The position numbers were made by a program, and so were the translations under genes. A DNA stretch of 64,000 nucleotides. It comes from Xanthoparmelia taractica. Lineage: Eukaryota > Ascomycota > Lecanoromycetes > Lecanorales > Parmeliaceae. Shown here piece by piece: positions 1 through 11,363 of the stretch. Numbering within the stretch: position 1 is the stretch's first letter; every line of letters begins with the position of its first letter. The DNA lies in the NCBI GenBank assembly GCA_033085395.1, contig JANQBS010000092.1, positions 1 through 64,000 of the forward strand, read 5' to 3'. The notes under the pieces are model-generated. The model saw only the letters and a list, made by a program, of their open reading frames with translations. It ran no database searches and had not been told where the DNA came from.

Positions 1-2740
1 TTCTATAAATAGATTAAAAAGATATAATTTTTTAAAAAAAGTTGAAAACGACTATGTTCAACAGATACCACACCTTTCCGACCCGTAGCTCTATTTAGTA
101 AGAAATTAATAAAAACGTTTCGTTAGCGAGAGTCTCAAATTAAAGAGATAGAACAGATATTATTTAATAATAGTAGTTAATAATAGTAAGAGTTCGATGA
201 AAGATAAGTAAATTATATTAAATCGAAAGCGTCTTGAGATCGATAAGATAATATTAATAGTGCTTAAATTATTTAGACTTATTAATAATTTATTTGTCGT
301 ACTAAAAATAAAGCTCGATAAAGTCGTATTTTTATTTCAAATCGTTCTTATAATAACGATAAATATATTTTTATCTATTAATAATATTAATACTATAAAA
401 TTAAAAGATTTTTAATTAATTAATCTATAATAATTAAGAATTCATAAAGCTAGAAAAGAGAGATAGTCGAATCGATTTATTTCTCTCGTATATTAAGAAA
501 TAAAATAATAGTCGTTCTTAGGTCGTAAGCTTAAACGATAAATCACTCGCGAATTTTCTTTACATAATGCGATTATATTTTAAAGTACGCTACGATCTTA
601 AATATTACGAAGAGAATCGTTAAAAAAAAGTAAAGATATTAATTAATTACGTAATAAATTTAATTAACGAATATAATTAAAGTAACTTAATAGATTAGTA
701 ATTTAAGATAATTTATCCTTTATATTAAAGATAATTTTACGTAATTAAATTTACTATTATCTATTAAGCTTCTTAAATATAAATTATCGCTTTTATTAAT
801 AAAGTTTCTCTCGTTAATCTCGAGCTAATTAAACTTTATTCTCTTTTATAATATATTAAAGTTTCTCTTTTAATATTTCAATCTCGTTATTAATAAAGAC
901 GAAGTTAATATAACTTTTCAAATTAATTTTTATTTTTATTAATAGCGATTATAATAGCTAAGAATAATAATAAAGTAATAACTTGCGAAATTCTTTAAAA
1001 TAAATAATACGTCGTTTTTTTTTTAATAACTCGTTATCTCGTTTATAATACTTAGCTTAAACGCGTATAAATCGAAAAAGATATCTACGTTATTATAATC
1101 GACGAATTTTATTCTTTTAGCGATCGAGTAACTATTATTTTTAATCGAGTTAATATTTTAAGAAAGATATTTAATTTTTAAGAATTTATTATTAGCTTTA
1201 ACTATAGCTTTTCTTCATATATTATATATCTTAATATTTTTCTCGTACTTAGCGCGATATCTTAATTCTACTATTTAATTATTAAACGAGCTCGCTTTAT
1301 AAATCTTTTTTATAAATTTATTCGTAAATATAATTTAAAAGATAAATATATAAAGTATTTTCTTCTTAATTCGAAGATAATATAAGAATTTATTTATAGA
1401 TAAAAAAATTATTTCGATTTCTTTAAAAGTTCTATAATTCTAAAAAATATAATATCGAGTTCGTAAATAGCGATTCTATATTCTTATATATATTATATTA
1501 TAATTTATAATTATATCGAATAATTAATAAGAATCGCTTTTAATTATAATCTTAAAGATCTAAATAAATAAAGTAATTTTTTATACGATAACTTCGAAAG
1601 TTTTTTACGTCTCTTATAACTCGTATATTAATTTTTATCTTTTCTTTTTTATTCTTAAAGATAACGAAGTTAACTATTTATTCGAAGCGTTAATATAAGT
1701 TAATCGATACGTTAGAAAACTAACTTATTTATCTTATATAATAATTTACAATTAAAGTCTTTATATATATTAGATTTAAAATACTCGCTTACTCGAGTTA
1801 ATAAATAAATAAAAAATATATAGATAGCGTAATTCTATATAAGAATTTTTTCATATTAATATTAATATTAATTTTTCTTCTATATATACTTAATTACGAT
1901 AATAAAGTAATTTACTATTATAAAGTATTAAATTTATTAAAAGATTAAAAGATTAAAATTCTTTTATAGCTAGATTTATATATATTAATAAAATTATTAA
2001 ATCTTACGATTTAAAAGAGAGCGTAGATATATAAATAAAATAAATAGACTTTAATATTTAAAAAGAGATCTTATTATTATTAGCTCGTCGCTTTTAATCG
2101 ATATTAAAGTCTATTTACTTTTAAAATATAATATATATAAATAATTTCTTTTTATCGATATTATAGTCGCGTATAATACTCTCTATAAAGTACTTTATAA
2201 TTTTTATATTATAAGAACTAATTCTAGAGTTTCTTATATTATATTTAAAATAGCGAGATTAAAGAGAATTAGTATAGATTATATTATATTTTATAGCGAT
2301 AAAAAAATATTAAGACTTATTTATCTTAGAGTATTAATATTTAATTATAATTAATTTGAAATTTTAAATTTAAGATATTTAAATATCTTATTACTATTAA
2401 TATTAATCTTAATTAAAGACTTTAAATTATTTATTTTCGTATTATTAAAGAATTAAATTATAATTCTTTTTTTCTTTATTATTAAAGTTAAAATTAAAAT
2501 AAAAATTATAATAAAATAAAATAAAAATATTTTAATTATTAAGATATAAAATAGATATAAACTAAGAATATAGATAACGATTCGTTTAATATATTAATTA
2601 GTTATTATAAATTAATAAAGATAAAGAGAAAGAATAAAAAAAAAGAGTAAAATATAATATAATAAATAATCGATTAAATTATAATTAGTTTTTTCGTAAT
2701 AAAGATTAATTCGCGTTAAAGAACGCTTATTGTTTAAAAT
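1..2740. repeat. AT-rich RIP-degraded block, identity unknown
   Basis: This stretch is extremely AT-rich with stops in every frame. CpA and TpG are visibly scarce while CpG (tcg, acg, gcg) persists, which is the pattern left by repeat-induced point mutation acting on CpA. No long open frame survives. The block is probably one or more old transposons, but I found no terminal repeats. Near 1085-1110 the + strand reads an IIIDE-like acidic pair that resembles a helicase Walker B motif; this is too weak for a family call. No gene is annotated here. Confidence 0.8.
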
Positions 2741-3088
2741 TATATGAACGTAATAGCGATAGCACGTAGCTTAGAGAGAGGAAATAGTTAAGAGAGAGCA
2801 CGAGGAAGTAGCGAGAGAGAATAGGAGAGTAGCGAGAGAGTAGAGGAGAGTAATAGGGGAGCCGATGGACGAAACGATCATTAGCGCAGGAGCAAAGCGG
2901 CGACGGCTAAGTCAGCGACGGGTCACGTATTGGCCTGGGTTCGGGGAATCTATATATATATATATAGCCATCCAGTGATGTGTAAACGAGACGGGGACCT
3001 GAGATTCGAAGTCCAGGTGGGAGCTGGACCCACCGGGCAAGGCTGTGTGACGGAGGGGGCCGTATCACCCTGCATCTAAGGCATATCA
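2741..3088. other. Normal-composition island between two RIP blocks
   Basis: Composition returns abruptly to about half GC. The left part is purine-rich with imperfect repeats of an AGTAGCGAGAGAGA-like unit (about 2765-2860). The right part contains a short (TA)n run near 2950-2963. There is an open stretch on the minus strand but no recognisable protein. This looks like the original host sequence into which the copia element inserted, because its right edge carries the target duplication. Confidence 0.5.
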
Positions 3089-3093
3089 CTGGC
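3089..3093. repeat. Target-site duplication, left copy (CTGGC)
   Basis: CTGGC immediately precedes the LTR terminus TGTCAGCC and matches 8611-8615 exactly. Five base pairs is the normal copia duplication length. Confidence 0.9.
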
Positions 3094-3304
3094 TGTCAGC
3101 CTTGGTATGGACGTGGCTGAGTAGGAATGAAGTTGATTGAGTGACTATCTGAGTGTGTGTCTAGCAAGCACGAATCTATCTGAAATAGTGGCAAATTGCC
3201 AAGAACGCTTAGTCATCCACGCTAGTGCCGGGAATATTAAACTTCTATTGACTATAAGTAAATAGATAAACTTCTATGCTATTAATAGTCTATTAGAGCT
3301 AATA
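3094..3304 (-). repeat. Copia 3' LTR (211 bp)
   Basis: This copy aligns over its full length with 8400-8610 without gaps. The outer (left) two thirds are unmutated. From about 3230 inward the sequence is converted by C-to-T and G-to-A changes, so its inner terminus reads GAGCTAATA where the other copy has GGGCTGACA. A purine-rich minus-strand tract just inside (3305-3315) is the likely polypurine tract. Confidence 0.93.
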
Positions 3305-6300
3305 TATCTTCTTAGAATTTATATCTTAATAAATTCTACTTTTTATAATTAATAGTTAGTTTATTCTAATTTAGAAAGAACTCGTCGTTAATTATATGAA
3401 AAAGAATATTATTGAAAGTCGTAATTATTAACGTCTTTATAAGAACTAAATTCGTTATATTTGACTTTATATTCTAAAGTCCTAGCAACTTAATAAACTC
3501 TTTATAACGTTGCGATAATAGCGCTTTAGTGAGTTTATTAGCGAGAATATCTGCTAAAGTAATTTACTTAATAAATATATTCTTCTTTTAAATCTTCTAT
3601 CGTAGTTAATAGCGATAAACATTAATATAACGTAGCTTAATTGTGCACTGGGAGTTACTGCTCTTGAGTGCCTATATAGTCTATATATTGTTATATTCGA
3701 TCTAAGTTTGATAACCTAGATTAAGTTTTATAATTTTAAAGAATCGATTTTATTATAGCGATTTCTTAATTACTATAGAGATCGCGAGTAATTCGGCTTT
3801 AATTGAACTTATAGTGACCGTCTTTTACTTAATTGTCTTTTAATCAATTATTTTATTGTATAATTTAAAAGCGTATCTTTAAAAGCTATAACGAGTGTTT
3901 AAATTATTAGTATAGAATATATTAGAGGAGGTAAGAAGTATCGTTCTTTGATTACTAATCTATGCGTCGAAGACGATACTATAGAACTTAATATAGGCTA
4001 GATATCTTAATACACGCTTAGCAGCTCCTTGATAATTCTTTAAAGAATTAATAAGAAATTCTAATAGCTTTAATACTACGTATACTATATCTAATCTAGT
4101 AATAATAGCTACGAAATTAATAGACTCTATATATAATTAATATGTATGTACTTGATTTAAAAAAGCTTAACTATTATTCTAGATTAGGATGTTAGTATTA
4201 AATAAGAGTAAACTAGAAACTCTTCTCGATATGTTAATATTGAACTTATTGATAAGTTTATCGAGATAGCTATTCTAATATAGCTGTATTTAACGTAATA
4301 GTTGGTCTTTAGAGACTCGAATATCTAGAAATTATTTAATCTCTTTAAGGTATCTTATTTCATAAATTTAAAAGAGTTTAGACTAAAAATTATCTACTTT
4401 AGTTATAAATTATCGATCGTAGATAATAGCGATATCGTCGATAAAGAAGAAGAGAAGTATATAATTATTAATGAAGAGATATTTAACATTTAAGACTAGC
4501 TTTAATCTTAATTTATTAAGTGTGCTTAAAAGATAATAAAATTATAGAGTAGATAATTATTTGAGTTCGTATAGTGCTCTAAGCAATAGAAGTAATATCT
4601 TATAATTCTTTAATCCCTTAAATCCTAATAAAAGTTTAATATATATTAATTCATTAATATTAATATTGAAAAAGACGTTGATTGCGTTATATTAACGAGT
4701 ATTTAGGTCGAATACTATAGTAATAATTATTATTACTCGAAAGATTCTAATAACTAGAGTAGCTATATAGATATCTCGTGATATATATTGAAGATCACCG
4801 CGTATATATAATCGAGTCTTATACTTTAGTAAGTACTCTTAATTATCAAATTTATACTTAAAGATTCACGTTATAGAAATAGACTTCTTATTTGTCTTAT
4901 TTGCATAATCTACTAATATCTCCTTTTAAGTCTTCTTTATTTATAGAGTCTCAAATTCGATTTAAATCGCTTATTTAAATTCTTCGATATATAAATATTT
5001 TAGTATCTTATAATAATATCTTAATTTTATTAATATATAGTCTCGATGTAGCTTAAGTATCTTTGATTAAGACTTTAAGACGAGAATATATAGCGAGTCT
5101 TATTTATAATATATGCGTGCGAGGATAAATATAGAAAACGTCGCGTGATATACGCGCTTTTCTTATCTTTCAGTGGATTCAATATAGTTATATATACTTA
5201 CTTCTCTAAAGATAGTTTCTTTAACTTTCGACGACGTATTACGATTTCTAATAATTTTCTCCTAAACTTCCGGGTCTCTTAATCTACGAGGTTTCTTGAT
5301 TAATAATAGCTTCGAAGAATTAAGTTAATTATTAATAGATATACTTGATAGATATATATGATTAAGTGCTTTCTAATCTTCGCGAATTAAATTTCTTATC
5401 TATTAATTAACTTTTATTATTAAAGTTTCATTTAAATCGTTTAATTTAATTAATAATAAGATAATATTATCTATTATTATTAAAGAACTTAATAATAAGA
5501 GAAAAGAGTTCTTAACTTCTTTCTCTTTTCTCTTTTTACTAATCTATTATTAAGACTATTAAATCGAATCTATTATAAATAGATTTTTATCGCTATTAGA
5601 TTCGAGCTCTATAATTCGTAAAATATCTGTATACGAGATATTTAGAGTGTTATATAGAAAAGGTTTCTTAACTAATTATGCTAAATTAATCTCGTAAGAT
5701 ATATAAAAGGGAATTTTATTAAATATAATATCCCGAGTCTTAATAACTTTATATTAACTAGAAATTCAGATATTATAAATATTTATACCTTCGTAGCCTA
5801 CGAGGAATTTAATATATACTTTTAATATTATCTTCTTCTTACGTGATAATGACTTATCGAGAGAATAGATCTTATATTCGTATCGCTTTAAATAATTAAG
5901 ATTCGAACGCTATTTGATAGTAACTTTAAATATTATCTTTTAAGAGTGCTTCTTTATTAAGATACGATTTATTAGAAATCCCGTTATTTATATAATTTAT
6001 AGTTAAAGATAGACTAGTAAATTCGCCTCTATTCTTATAGCTCTGGCTTTTATTATAAGAATATTATTTTTACGTTTAGAGTGTTTATTTTAAGCTAAAG
6101 TATTAGATACGAAAGATTCTTAAGTAATATCTCTCTTAGCGATTAAATTCATAAATTTCTAGTCTAATAATTTTTTATTATCTAATTTAATAAATATAAT
6201 AGTATTATTAAAGCGTTTATTAATAATCTCAAGTGCTTAACGAAGCACGCTTATTGCTATTAACTTGTTTCGATAAGTGAAGATTATATAAAAATTCTTT

Positions 6301-8383
6301 TCGCTATATATAACGTATAAGATTTATTCGTGCTTATTTAATGCTGCTATTAGCTAAATAAGATTATATATAATTCGATAGAAGAGTTTATCGAAGATTT
6401 CTACTTTAAAAGGTGATCTAGATATAATATAATGAGCTTTTGATACTATATATACTTTATACTCGTTAATAGTAGGGACTTTATTCTTATTAATTATCTT
6501 TATCTCTTTAATTACTTTTATAAGATATTAAATAGAGTTATTATTAATATAAGCGAGAAGTTGATATTAATCACGTGTAATTCTTAATTTAACTGGGATA
6601 GATATAGCGAGAGCAAGTGTCGAACTATTCTCAATTATATTATCTTTCAGTAGATAGTGTTTATTAACTCTAGTGAACGTTATAATTGTCTAGTCTCGTC
6701 GATAGAAGCGGCGATTCTTACTATTAATATATATCTTCTTATTCTTTAGAATACTATATAAGACTAGATTAATTATAAAGTTAGAAACATATATCACGTT
6801 AATAAGTTCAACGTTAGTTTTTATTTTATTTTCTCTATTAATAGTGATATAGATTTTTTCGAATGCTATAATTTATTTCACTCGAGTGTCTATAGTGAAT
6901 ATAGATTTATTTGTGTAGTCACGCTTCTTGATAAATCTATATTTTATAATATTATTATAGATATAAGTATTTAACTCGTTATCGGCGATTCATAATAAGC
7001 GAAGATTATAATTTACTATAAATACTCCGCTAACGAAGCAATTAAATAAGAGTTCTTTTAATTAATTTCCTTCTACTTTATTACTATTCTTTATCTCTCT
7101 GTCTCTTACTCTCTTAAGTACTCTATTTATAATTTACTTAATTTTTAAATCTTTTAGAATCTTTTTAACTTTCTTTTAAACTATTAAATTAGATCTAAAA
7201 TTAGTTAATCAATTAGATCGATTCGAACGAATATAATCGCACTCGTTAAATTATTCGATCTTTTTATATACACACTAAAGAATTTCTTAAGATTTATTTT
7301 TATATATTAATTCTTCTTTAGCTATAAAAGTAGAGTGTTAAATTAATAAACGAGATTTATAATTATTATAAAGTCTTATAGAGTAACGAAACTTCTCTAT
7401 CACATTAAAGAGTAACTCTTCGTAATCTATAGCTATCTTAAGTATATATTCGTAAATCTTAACGAGTATTAAATCGTGTTTATTAATTGCTAAAAGAAAG
7501 TCACGATAATAGCGATATATATCGATAACTTCTACGACTTTATACTTCTTAGTTACTTAATATATCTATATTTATTCGTTAAGTTACGCTTTAACGTTTT
7601 ACTTATTCTCTAGATCACGATTAAGCTTAATATATTATATTTTAAGATCTAATATTCGTTCTTAATCTAATAAAGCGAGCCTTATTTTAAGTACTCGAAG
7701 GTAATTTTATAAATAGACTTTAGCCTTTTAAATAAAGATACTATTCGAGATAATAATAATATTATAAATAAAGTCGATTATCTTTGTGAAGATATTATAT
7801 TATTTCTTTTATTCTTTCAGATTAATTTTAAATTCGTTCTTCTTAACTTTATAGAGTGAAATAATAGTAGATTATATAGCTAAATTCTTTAATAGATTAA
7901 ATAATAGCTTAATTAACTTAATCTTAAGATATATAGATCTAACTAATTTAGATAAATTAATTTACTTTTATATCTAATACTCAATAGCCTTACTTTTAAT
8001 AACAGTAAGTTATTAATCTTAGTCCTTTGCTATAGCTAGCTTAAGATCTTATTTGCTTATCTTAATAGATAAACGTCTTTTGAAGAAGAAAGAGAAAAGA
8101 AGCTATAAGAGAATAATACTTTTATATCTTATAGTAACGTTCTTCTTAATAGATATTTGAGTGTAAATATATAAATAACACTTAATGAAATAATATAGAA
8201 TATCTTCTTCGTGAATGTTCCTAGTAAAGTGATATGAATGTTTCGTTATTGAATATAAATAATCCTTAGGATGTTTCTTAGGATATTTCGTGAATATTTC
8301 TATTTAATAATATCGAGTCACGGTTCGTCCAGGAAGTTAGTTAGGCTTCCTTTATGGTGTAAGAGTGACTGCAGGGATATGCG
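3305..8383 (-). pseudogene. RIP-destroyed copia gag-pol
   Basis: The internal region of the element reads on the minus strand. Three landmarks can be followed. A reverse-transcriptase FFIDDIAIIY segment (4410-4470) corresponds to the copia YVDD catalytic box. An RNase H/pol C-terminal segment ADILANKLTKALLSQRY (about 3500-3560) corresponds to the family's ADILTKAL motif and lies about 180-250 bp inside the 3' LTR, the expected distance. The upstream part (toward 8300) should hold gag, protease and integrase but is too mutated for me to identify. Stops from CAA/CAG-to-TAA/TAG changes are dispersed throughout, so this is a relic with no coding capacity. Confidence 0.85.
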
Positions 8384-8399
8384 ATATCGGGCTTATAAT
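8384..8399 (-). other. Putative primer-binding site for a half-tRNA-Ile(UAU)
   Basis: The plus strand immediately inside the 5' LTR reads GATATCGGGCTTATAAT. CTTATAA has the layout of an anticodon loop for tRNA-Ile(UAU), ending against the LTR. Priming by a tRNA fragment cut in the anticodon loop is known in copia elements. The identification is an inference because RIP may have altered bases here. Confidence 0.45.
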
Positions 8400-8610
8400 T
8401 ATTAGTCTTAATATAGACGTGGCTGAGTAGGAATAAAGTTGATTGAGTAACTATCTAAGTGTGTGTCTAGCAAGCACGAATCTATCTGGAATAGTGGCAA
8501 ATTGCCAAGAACGCTTAGTCATCCACGCTAGTGCGGGGAATACTGGACTCCTATTGGCTGCAAGCAAATAGATGAACTTCTGTGCTACCAACAGCCTGTC
8601 AGGGCTGACA
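8400..8610 (-). repeat. Copia 5' LTR (211 bp)
   Basis: This copy is colinear with 3094-3304. Here the inner (left) edge is RIP-mutated (TATTAGTC for TGTCAGCC) and the outer part is intact, ending GGGCTGACA. Differences from the other LTR are transitions except for one C/G change near the middle (CCGGG versus CGGGG). Confidence 0.93.
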
Positions 8611-8615
8611 CTGGC
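8611..8615. repeat. Target-site duplication, right copy (CTGGC)
   Basis: Exact match to 3089-3093, directly abutting the LTR terminus GGCTGACA. Confidence 0.9.
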
Positions 8616-9202
8616 TTACACCATCGCCTATGAGATCGAAGCTTTCATAGAACGACTAAATTTTCGACCACTCAGAACGCAGACTGCCCCACCCATCAAG
8701 ATTTTGTTGGCAGCGAAACATGATCGAGCCGCTTGGTTCTAAAGCATTATTCACTCTGTGTCCTGTCTTAGTCTTGCTAGCGATAGTGACGAAAAACAGA
8801 GAGCAACCCTTCTGCTCTCTCTAAGCTACCTTACCCTCGGGGCAAGCCCCAAACGTAATGTACAGTCGCTCCAGTTTTTACTGAGATTGTCAAATTATCC
8901 CAGTCGGGATGCGGACGATTGCCAGCGTCGGACAGTCCCTGTTGATGCAGTAAAAGAGGAACTTGGCCCACTCTGTCGTTGATTATTTTAGCAAGCATAA
9001 GAGTACCTTAGTAAGCAATTAGAGGAAACGCACGCAGACAAATGCATCCAATGCATTCCATTTCCCACCCACCTACCATTTCCCAATCCCACAAGCCTCT
9101 GAACTGACCCACCTTACAGTTTGAACTTTACACTCGATCCAAGCGACCTCATTCGCCCGTACAAACCCGGAGGACTTTGAGAATAAGGGCATTTGCTTCG
9201 CT
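8616..9202. other. Intergenic, 3' flank of hypothetical gene
   Basis: Composition is normal, immediately right of the element. There is a short open frame at 8758-8982 (+) with no supporting features. I see no gene or RNA here. Confidence 0.5.
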
Positions 9203-10258
9203 TCAACTCCAAAACCGCCAGGATCGCAACTTCCTCCCACCCGACTTCGCTCCCTCTTGTGCATTCCCTCCAGCCTCATCTGACTCCAAAACCCACTCAC
9301 CCCTAGTCTCGCCAAAATGATACTTGACAAAAAGCTCAACCGGAGCCCAAGCCTTGTCGGCATTCCGCTGACATCTTTCCTTGCCTGACATATCATACAA
9401 GAACCATATCTCCGGTGGTGGATTGCTCGAGCCGAAAATCGAGCCTTCCCTCGTACGAAGTTTGCCTTCGTGGAGGTAGGGACCTTGCTCGTGGCGGGTT
9501 TTGATGGGACAGTTGCAGTTTTTGCAGCGCGATGTGCCAGCTGGGAAGGGGAATATGGGGATTGGTATTTTGAAGAATTCGGGGAGCGAGCTGGGGTTCG
9601 ATGGTTTGGGTCTCTCAACGCGGGCGAAAGGTGCGTGGGCAATCAACCTCGCTGGTGAGATGGAGATTGCGAGTTCAGCTGGTCCGTTCGAGTTGTTGAC
9701 ATGCTCTGAGGATGTGGTAAGCTCATCACTTATGCCGCTCTCGGATTTTAAGGGGCCTGTGCTTTCGTCGCTGAAAAGTTCACTGGAGCACAGAACCTTG
9801 TCGACGGCGTCAGTAGATACAGATGCTGTATCCAAGGCTGATAAGTCCTCAACCAGAGTCACAGCGCTTGCAGTTCCTGTTGTCGGTAAGTCTGCGAGAT
9901 CTGAACAGGGTTCGAGAACTGCCGATCTTGGAACAGCCTCATCCGGTCTTGAATCTCTCGCGTTCATAGAATATTCTCTGGGAGTACCAGCCCCCGCAGC
10001 TGCAGAGCTCTGCCCCGAAAGAGTCGTCGAGATTTCTATATGCTGCTCGATGAGCTCATCAGAAACCCCTGAATCATCCCAAACACTCCAAGATGCAACA
10101 ATCTCATGCTCCAAAGGCGTATGTGAGAACCCGCCTGACGTATTCGCTGACTGATCCTGACCGTGTCGAGGGGAGGGTGGTATGTCCTCGAAAGTCTGGG
10201 AAGTCCCTGAGCTTGGGCGGACATAGTGCATACAATTTTGAACCTGCGAAGCGTCCAT
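9203..10258 (-). CDS. Hypothetical protein, single exon, 351 aa
   Basis: One uninterrupted frame starts with ATG at 10258 and is long for this genome's spacing. The first 200 residues are Ser/Thr/Asp-rich and look disordered. Residues about 230-320 are more ordered and begin with a Pro/Phe-rich hydrophobic stretch, followed by a Cys cluster (RCKNCNC, near residue 243) and a conserved-looking WFLYDMSG...W..VELFVKYHF segment. The Cys cluster could bind metal, but only three Cys are visible, so I do not call a zinc finger. A 217-aa plus-strand frame overlaps it antisense; I prefer the minus frame for length and protein-like C-terminal composition. Function is unknown. Confidence 0.6.
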   Translation of the reverse strand: MDASQVQNCMHYVRPSSGTSQTFEDIPPSPRHGQDQSANTSGGFSHTPLEHEIVASWSVWDDSGVSDELIEQHIEISTTLSGQSSAAAGAGTPREYSMNARDSRPDEAVPRSAVLEPCSDLADLPTTGTASAVTLVEDLSALDTASVSTDAVDKVLCSSELFSDESTGPLKSESGISDELTTSSEHVNNSNGPAELAISISPARLIAHAPFARVERPKPSNPSSLPEFFKIPIPIFPFPAGTSRCKNCNCPIKTRHEQGPYLHEGKLRTREGSIFGSSNPPPEIWFLYDMSGKERCQRNADKAWAPVELFVKYHFGETRGEWVLESDEAGGNAQEGAKSGGRKLRSWRFWS

Positions 10259-11363
10259 TGTGTCTACCTTAACTAAGTGTGTAAGTGTAAGGGTCTTGGA
10301 CGGAGGCTCGTGAATGCTTGGGAGGGAACAGTTGCTGAGGCTCGGATTGAGAAGAAGTACCTTGTCTTAGACAAGAGGAAACTTCACGAAAGTTCAAGAC
10401 TTCTTTGTTCCGCTACGGCTGTATTGCAACGATGCCATTGTATATCTCCTTTGTTCAAGATCCGCTGGCCCTCCATTGTCCGAGTCTTCGCCGAATGCTA
10501 GCATTAGTGTGAGTCCTTAAGCGTGAGGTTCTAGAAGTCAGTATTTCATAAACGGACAATGGAAAGAACATATGCTTCTTTGCCCATTCAATGTCCGATT
10601 CTAAGGTCCTCCTTTCCGAGTCCTGTCCTCCCCATGCAAGCCGGAAGCACGCGAACCCAAAACCCGTGCCATTACAACAAGCCATCCTAACTGGAACAGA
10701 CCCAGTCTCCCAAGTCACCCTTACCTACCGCGAACCCCCTTCCAGAAGACAGTCTAACTGACCCCCCTCTTAACAAATTGGAGTCCCAGCGAGAATGGAA
10801 GTCTTCGACCAAGCGCAAAGCGGAGGAGGATTCTAGGAATAATCACCTCCTTTCTTTTCCTTTTTCTTCCGTCTTGCTCCTCCCTTTACATTTGAGAGTA
10901 CAGACGTGAGGGCAAGTATATGGATGGGCGGCCTGTATAGCTAGCTAGCAATGATCTGCGTCTTAATCCAAAGGTTCGGACATGAGGTAGTCACTGGGTA
11001 TGGCGAAGATGACGGGATAGTCCCCAGTCCACTAAGCGATCGAATGGCATTGCGATGGGACGATGGTTGTTCAGTAAGGCGTTGTGAAGGCATGATGCCC
11101 CTTCTATTAGATAGGTTGATACCATAAGAGGATGGATATGCACGAAGAACTTGAACGGTCCTACACCTAGTTGCCTCCACTCATCGTTCTATTCTGCGTG
11201 TGGGAAGACCCAAAGCACACTCCAGATCAAGGTTCTGGAGCATGTGAACCTAACGCCTATGCAAAGGTATCATGCCGGTACACCTACACAAACCAAGGGA
11301 TGCTGACAAGTCCGATCTGCTAATATCACACTGGAGCGAAAATTGGCGCAGCCTGTTCGCCCC
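10259..11363. other. Intergenic region downstream of vps1
   Basis: About 1.1 kb with only short frames and a C/T-rich stretch near 10850-10880. It should hold the promoter of the hypothetical gene to the left and the 3' UTR of vps1 to the right. No further gene is recognised. Confidence 0.5.

Larger units (their letters stand above)
3094..8610 (-). mobile_element. Ty1/copia LTR retrotransposon, complete but RIP-inactivated
   Basis: Both ends are defined. Two 211-bp LTRs (3094-3304 and 8400-8610) have the termini TGTCAGCC...GGCTGACA in the unmutated outer halves, and the 5-bp duplication CTGGC lies at 3089-3093 and 8611-8615. Total length is 5,517 bp, typical for copia. The element runs on the minus strand, so the LTR at 8400 is the 5' LTR. 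Degraded pol motifs place it in copia: an RT FFIDDIAIIY remnant near 4410-4470 (the YVDD box) and an RNase H tail ADILANKLTKALL near 3500-3560. Numerous RIP stops mean it cannot encode functional proteins. Confidence 0.93.

Noticed and set aside
1085..1160. PIF1/Helitron-type helicase in the left AT-rich block
   Set aside because: Only a faint IIIDE-like string; no Walker A, no other helicase motif and no termini found.
9501..10154. 217-aa plus-strand frame antisense to the 351-aa hypothetical gene
   Set aside because: Shorter, Ser/Leu-rich shadow composition, and it overlaps a longer minus frame with a more protein-like C-terminal domain.
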